DNA of 39,475 nucleotides, from positions 1 to 39,475 of the forward strand of contig CALYPO010000007.1 in the NCBI GenBank assembly GCA_945276085.1, in the 5' to 3' direction. Numbering within the stretch: position 1 is the stretch's first letter; each line of letters opens with the position of its first letter. The stretch comes from an uncultured Gilliamella sp. (lineage in GTDB: Bacteria > Pseudomonadota > Gammaproteobacteria > Enterobacterales > Orbaceae). The notes beneath the pieces are model-generated. The model ran no database searches. It was not told where the DNA came from and saw only the letters and a list, made by a program, of their open reading frames with translations. Made by a program: the position numbers and the translations under genes. Shown here piece after piece: positions 37,299 to 39,475 of this stretch.

Positions 37299-37763
37299 CT
37301 AGTTTTTTATTGGTTGTACCGTTAAAACTAGACCATTAACCGCGATAACTTCAACAGCATGACCAACCGGTAAATTAATATTACATTGTGCTGGCCAAGT
37401 GCCGTCTTTGATTTTGACTCGGCCTGAGCCATTGATAATGGCGTCGGTAACAAGGGTTTTAATACCAATTAAATCTTGTTGTGGTTGATTAATTTCGTTG
37501 CTATTCGGTTTGCTTTGCCCAGACTTTTTAAGCCATAGCCACCATAAATATGCTGAAACCAAGGTAAATATAGCAAATAAAATCCATAAAACAGGCCAAG
37601 ACAGAGGCAAAATCCAAGCAATAAGACCAACAACAACTGCAGCGATGCCGCTCCAAAGTGAGTAGCCACCAGTACCAAGCAATTCTGCAATTAATAATGT
37701 TCCCCCTAAAATAAAAAATACCCAATGAGGGGAATTATAAATAACGGTTAAAATATCAGTCAT
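37299..37763 (-). CDS. ybbJ: NfeD-family membrane protein (YbbJ-like)
   Basis: Partner of SPFH proteins in membrane microdomains. It has 154 aa (E. coli YbbJ about 151). Three or four hydrophobic segments occupy about residues 10-78 (WVFFILGGTLLIAELLG, YSLWSGIAAVVVGLIAWIL, PVLWILFAIFTLVSAYLWWLW). A soluble C-terminal OB-fold domain shows LIGIKTLVTDAIINGSGRVKIKDGTWPAQ and VGHAVEVIAVNGLVLTV. It lies 120 bp downstream of qmcA, an association conserved in enterics. The gap contains a short palindrome, so independent regulation is possible. Confidence 0.88.
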   Translation of the reverse strand: MTDILTVIYNSPHWVFFILGGTLLIAELLGTGGYSLWSGIAAVVVGLIAWILPLSWPVLWILFAIFTLVSAYLWWLWLKKSGQSKPNSNEINQPQQDLIGIKTLVTDAIINGSGRVKIKDGTWPAQCNINLPVGHAVEVIAVNGLVLTVQPIKN

Positions 37764-37883
37764 CGTTTAATTTACCTAATTACATAATTGAAATTGCAAA
37801 AGTATTTATTTAATTCCAAAATAACTTGTACTTAAAGTACCTTGGAAAATATATACAACCAGTTCGGAAACTACCTTGTGACA

Positions 37884-38792
37884 TCATTTAGAGTTTTTAA
37901 TGAGCTCCGCAATGCCACCAATACTGCCCATTAAACTTGATGCATCTAAAGGCATCATAATGACTTTACTGTTATCTGCCGATCCGATTTGTTGTAGCGC
38001 TTCAGTATATTTTTGTGCAACAAAGTAATTAACTGCATTAATATTACCTGCTGCAATTGCATCAGACACCATTTGTGTGGCTTTTGCTTCGGCTTCGGCC
38101 GCACGTTCACGGGCTTCGGCTTGTAAAAATGCAGCTTGTCGCTCACCTTCGGCCTTTAATATTTCGGACTGTTTTTCACCTTCTGAACGTAGTATTGCTG
38201 CCTGACGAACACCTTCAGCTTCCAGAATTTCCGCACGTTTATTACGTTCTGCTTTCATTTGTGCATTCATCGCGGCAATAAGTTCAGCCGGCGGGCGAAC
38301 ATCTCGAATTTCAATACGGGTGATTTTAATGCCCCAAGGGTTTGTTGCATCATCAACAATGCTAAGTAATTTTGAGTTGATATGATCACGTTGTGATAGC
38401 ATTTCATCAAGTTCCATGCTGCCGAGTACCGTACGAATATTGGTCATCATTAAATTAATTACAGCACGTTCAAGTTGATTGACTTGATAAGCGGCTCTAG
38501 CTGCGTCTTGCACTTGAATAAAGCAAACGGCATCAATTTGTACGTTGGCATTATCTTTTGATATAACTTCTTGTGATGGAATATCAAGCACTTGTTCCAT
38601 CATATTAATTTTACGACCAATCCCATCCATAAAAGGAATAATGATATTCAATCCCGGTTCAAGTGTGTGGGTATATTTACCAAAACGCTCAATGGTGTAT
38701 TGATAACCTTGCGGAACAATGGTAATACATTTTAAAACGGTGATTAGTGCGAGTAACACGATGATACCGATAAAAATATAAAATATAGGCAT
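37884..38792 (-). CDS. qmcA: SPFH/band-7 membrane protein QmcA
   Basis: Stomatin/flotillin-like protein forming large inner-membrane assemblies, thought to scaffold membrane proteins and chaperone FtsH-type proteases. It has 302 aa (E. coli 305). An N-terminal membrane anchor (residues 3-22) is followed by the SPFH domain with [37 protein letters not shown] and [15 protein letters not shown] long Ala/Glu/Arg coiled coil then has repeated [29 protein letters not shown] motifs, split here by heptads. AAGAGA lies 9 bp upstream of the ATG. Confidence 0.93.
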   Translation of the reverse strand: MPIFYIFIGIIVLLALITVLKCITIVPQGYQYTIERFGKYTHTLEPGLNIIIPFMDGIGRKINMMEQVLDIPSQEVISKDNANVQIDAVCFIQVQDAARAAYQVNQLERAVINLMMTNIRTVLGSMELDEMLSQRDHINSKLLSIVDDATNPWGIKITRIEIRDVRPPAELIAAMNAQMKAERNKRAEILEAEGVRQAAILRSEGEKQSEILKAEGERQAAFLQAEARERAAEAEAKATQMVSDAIAAGNINAVNYFVAQKYTEALQQIGSADNSKVIMMPLDASSLMGSIGGIAELIKNSK

Positions 38793-39112
38793 AGATTAAT
38801 TTCTCTTAGTAATATGAATTTCGACGGTATAAGCATTCTAATGGCTATGAGATTTTTTGACCAGTTATTAATAAATAATCTTTATGTTATTTATTATTGA
38901 TTTTATGAAGCTAATTTATTTTTAGTCATATTTTTGCTCTATTTCTTGTTAAATTTTTGGTGATTTTTTAACTTAACGCTAAACTGTGTCTATTAATTTA
39001 AACGACGCGCTAATATTAACCAACAAGAATCATTCCAGCCGAGCACATACTGGCTGTCGTTTAATTGTTTACTACGATTAAATATGATAAGAAAAACAGA
39101 ATAGGAATAATA
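38793..39112. other. 320-bp intergenic region between qmcA and a repeat-protein gene
   Basis: Divergent gap that must contain the promoters of qmcA (leftward) and the repeat-protein gene (rightward). It is very AT-rich and has no ORF I can support. Its only evident structure is the inverted repeat at 38998-39064, listed separately. Confidence 0.6.
38998..39064. repeat. Nested inverted repeat upstream of the repeat-protein gene
   Basis: A perfect 9-bp inverted repeat, TTAAACGAC (38998-39006) and GTCGTTTAA (39056-39064), encloses 49 bp. A second pair, CAGCC and GGCTG, lies just inside the right arm and shares its G at 39056. It is locally richer in GC than its surroundings. It could be a structured 5' leader, a small RNA or a protein-binding site. 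Confidence 0.5.
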
Positions 39113-39475
39113 ATGGCAGAGCAAACAGTTGAACAAAATATTAAACAACAAACGATCGAGCAGAAAATTGCAGATTTAAAAAAAATCACCAAAAACGATG
39201 GCGATGAAGCATATTCAGAGGCTCAATTTGAGTTAGCCAAAATTTATTTTTTGGCTAAAAAAAATAGTGAAGCCGCAATTAAACATTTATTAAAGGTTGA
39301 AAAGCTAGGTAATTCGACATTATATGCTACAGCTCAGTTTAATTTAGCTCAGATATATCAACATGAAAATAACATTGAACAAGTAAAATACCATTATTTA
39401 CAGATTGAAAAGAGTGTTGATCCTAATTTATATGCCGAAGCTCAGTTCAATTTAGCCCTGATATATCAAGATGAA
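39113..39475 (+). CDS. TPR/Sel1-like helical-repeat protein, 5' part only
   Basis: An open frame of 121 codons runs off the window edge. GGAA lies 6 bp before the ATG. There is no signal peptide; the first 40 residues are Gln/Lys-rich and charged. After that come repeats spaced 37 and 36 residues: YSEAQFELAKIYFLAKKNSE, YATAQFNLAQIYQHENNIEQ and YAEAQFNLALIYQDE. The second parts end HLLKVEK or YLQIEK. The pattern (A-F-LA-IY) fits TPR or Sel1-like helix pairs used for protein-protein contacts. The last two units are nearly identical in DNA at 108-bp spacing, so the array has expanded recently. Function and full length are unknown. Confidence 0.75.
   Translation, partial: MAEQTVEQNIKQQTIEQKIADLKKITKNDGDEAYSEAQFELAKIYFLAKKNSEAAIKHLLKVEKLGNSTLYATAQFNLAQIYQHENNIEQVKYHYLQIEKSVDPNLYAEAQFNLALIYQDE

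Noticed and set aside
37828-37840. GTACTTAAAGTAC palindrome between qmcA and the NfeD gene
   Set aside because: It is a perfect 6-1-6 repeat, but short, AT-rich, single-copy and without a T-run. It is not enough for a terminator or operator call.
38057-38281. 74-codon plus-strand ORF opposite qmcA
   Set aside because: It is antisense to the Ala/Glu/Arg-rich coiled coil, whose codon pattern opens the reverse frame. There is no ribosome site and no recognisable protein.
1-39475. tRNA genes, rRNA, IS elements, CRISPR arrays, prophage or toxin-antitoxin loci
   Set aside because: I looked for CCA-ended cloverleafs, transposase motifs, direct-repeat/spacer periodicity and integrases on both strands and saw none. 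tRNA detection by eye is imperfect.

Overview
The window is ordinary chromosomal backbone of an AT-rich gammaproteobacterium. Most proteins align, from memory, with Escherichia coli proteins over their full length. The gene set (purHD, rnr-rlmB, xseB-ispA-dxs, zapA-6S RNA-fau, epmA, mdoGH, rnb, dapD, btsSRT, qmcA) and the low GC suggest Orbaceae (Gilliamella, Frischella or Orbus of insect guts). That family assignment is inference; Pasteurellaceae-like relatives are not excluded. I see no insertion sequence, prophage, tRNA, rRNA operon or CRISPR array.

Layout. 1-434: the 5' half of a gluconate 5-dehydrogenase gene (minus strand) with a double GntR/IdnR-type operator. 630-3671: purH and purD with a terminator. 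3870-7755: rnr, rlmB and an unknown 207-aa gene, closed by a bidirectional terminator. 7769-13563 (all minus): katA, fau, 6S RNA, zapA, dxs, ispA, xseB. This stretch joins two blocks that are separate in E. coli. 13715-16042 (minus): rmuC and epmA. 16083-20737 (minus): osmoregulated periplasmic glucan genes mdoG and mdoH, preceded by an uncharacterised lipoprotein gene. 20887-23255 (minus): yecH and rnb. 23392-25940: ybfF convergent with a four-gene minor pseudopilin cluster (ppdA, ppdB, ygdB, ppdC). 26085-27599: dapD and yajQ. 27830-35114: bglX, then the complete pyruvate-sensing system btsS-btsR-btsT. 35237-37274: a periplasmic 5'-nucleotidase-family enzyme and yqfB. 37299-38792 (minus): qmcA and an NfeD-family partner. 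38793-39475: a 320-bp gap with a structured inverted repeat, then the start of a helical-repeat protein cut by the window edge.

The best-supported non-trivial observation is the compact Bts locus. The kinase keeps the four residues reported to bind pyruvate in E. coli, at identical positions. The gap before btsT carries two ACCACTCA direct repeats 13 bp apart, which is the known BtsR site architecture. So sensor, regulator, operator and transporter are contiguous, whereas btsT is unlinked in E. coli. Less explained items are the lipoprotein gene ahead of mdoGH, the conserved-looking unknown after rlmB, the CxxCxxC linker in BtsR, and the repeat protein with its upstream inverted repeat at the right edge. 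I did not find a convincing wholly new multi-gene system.
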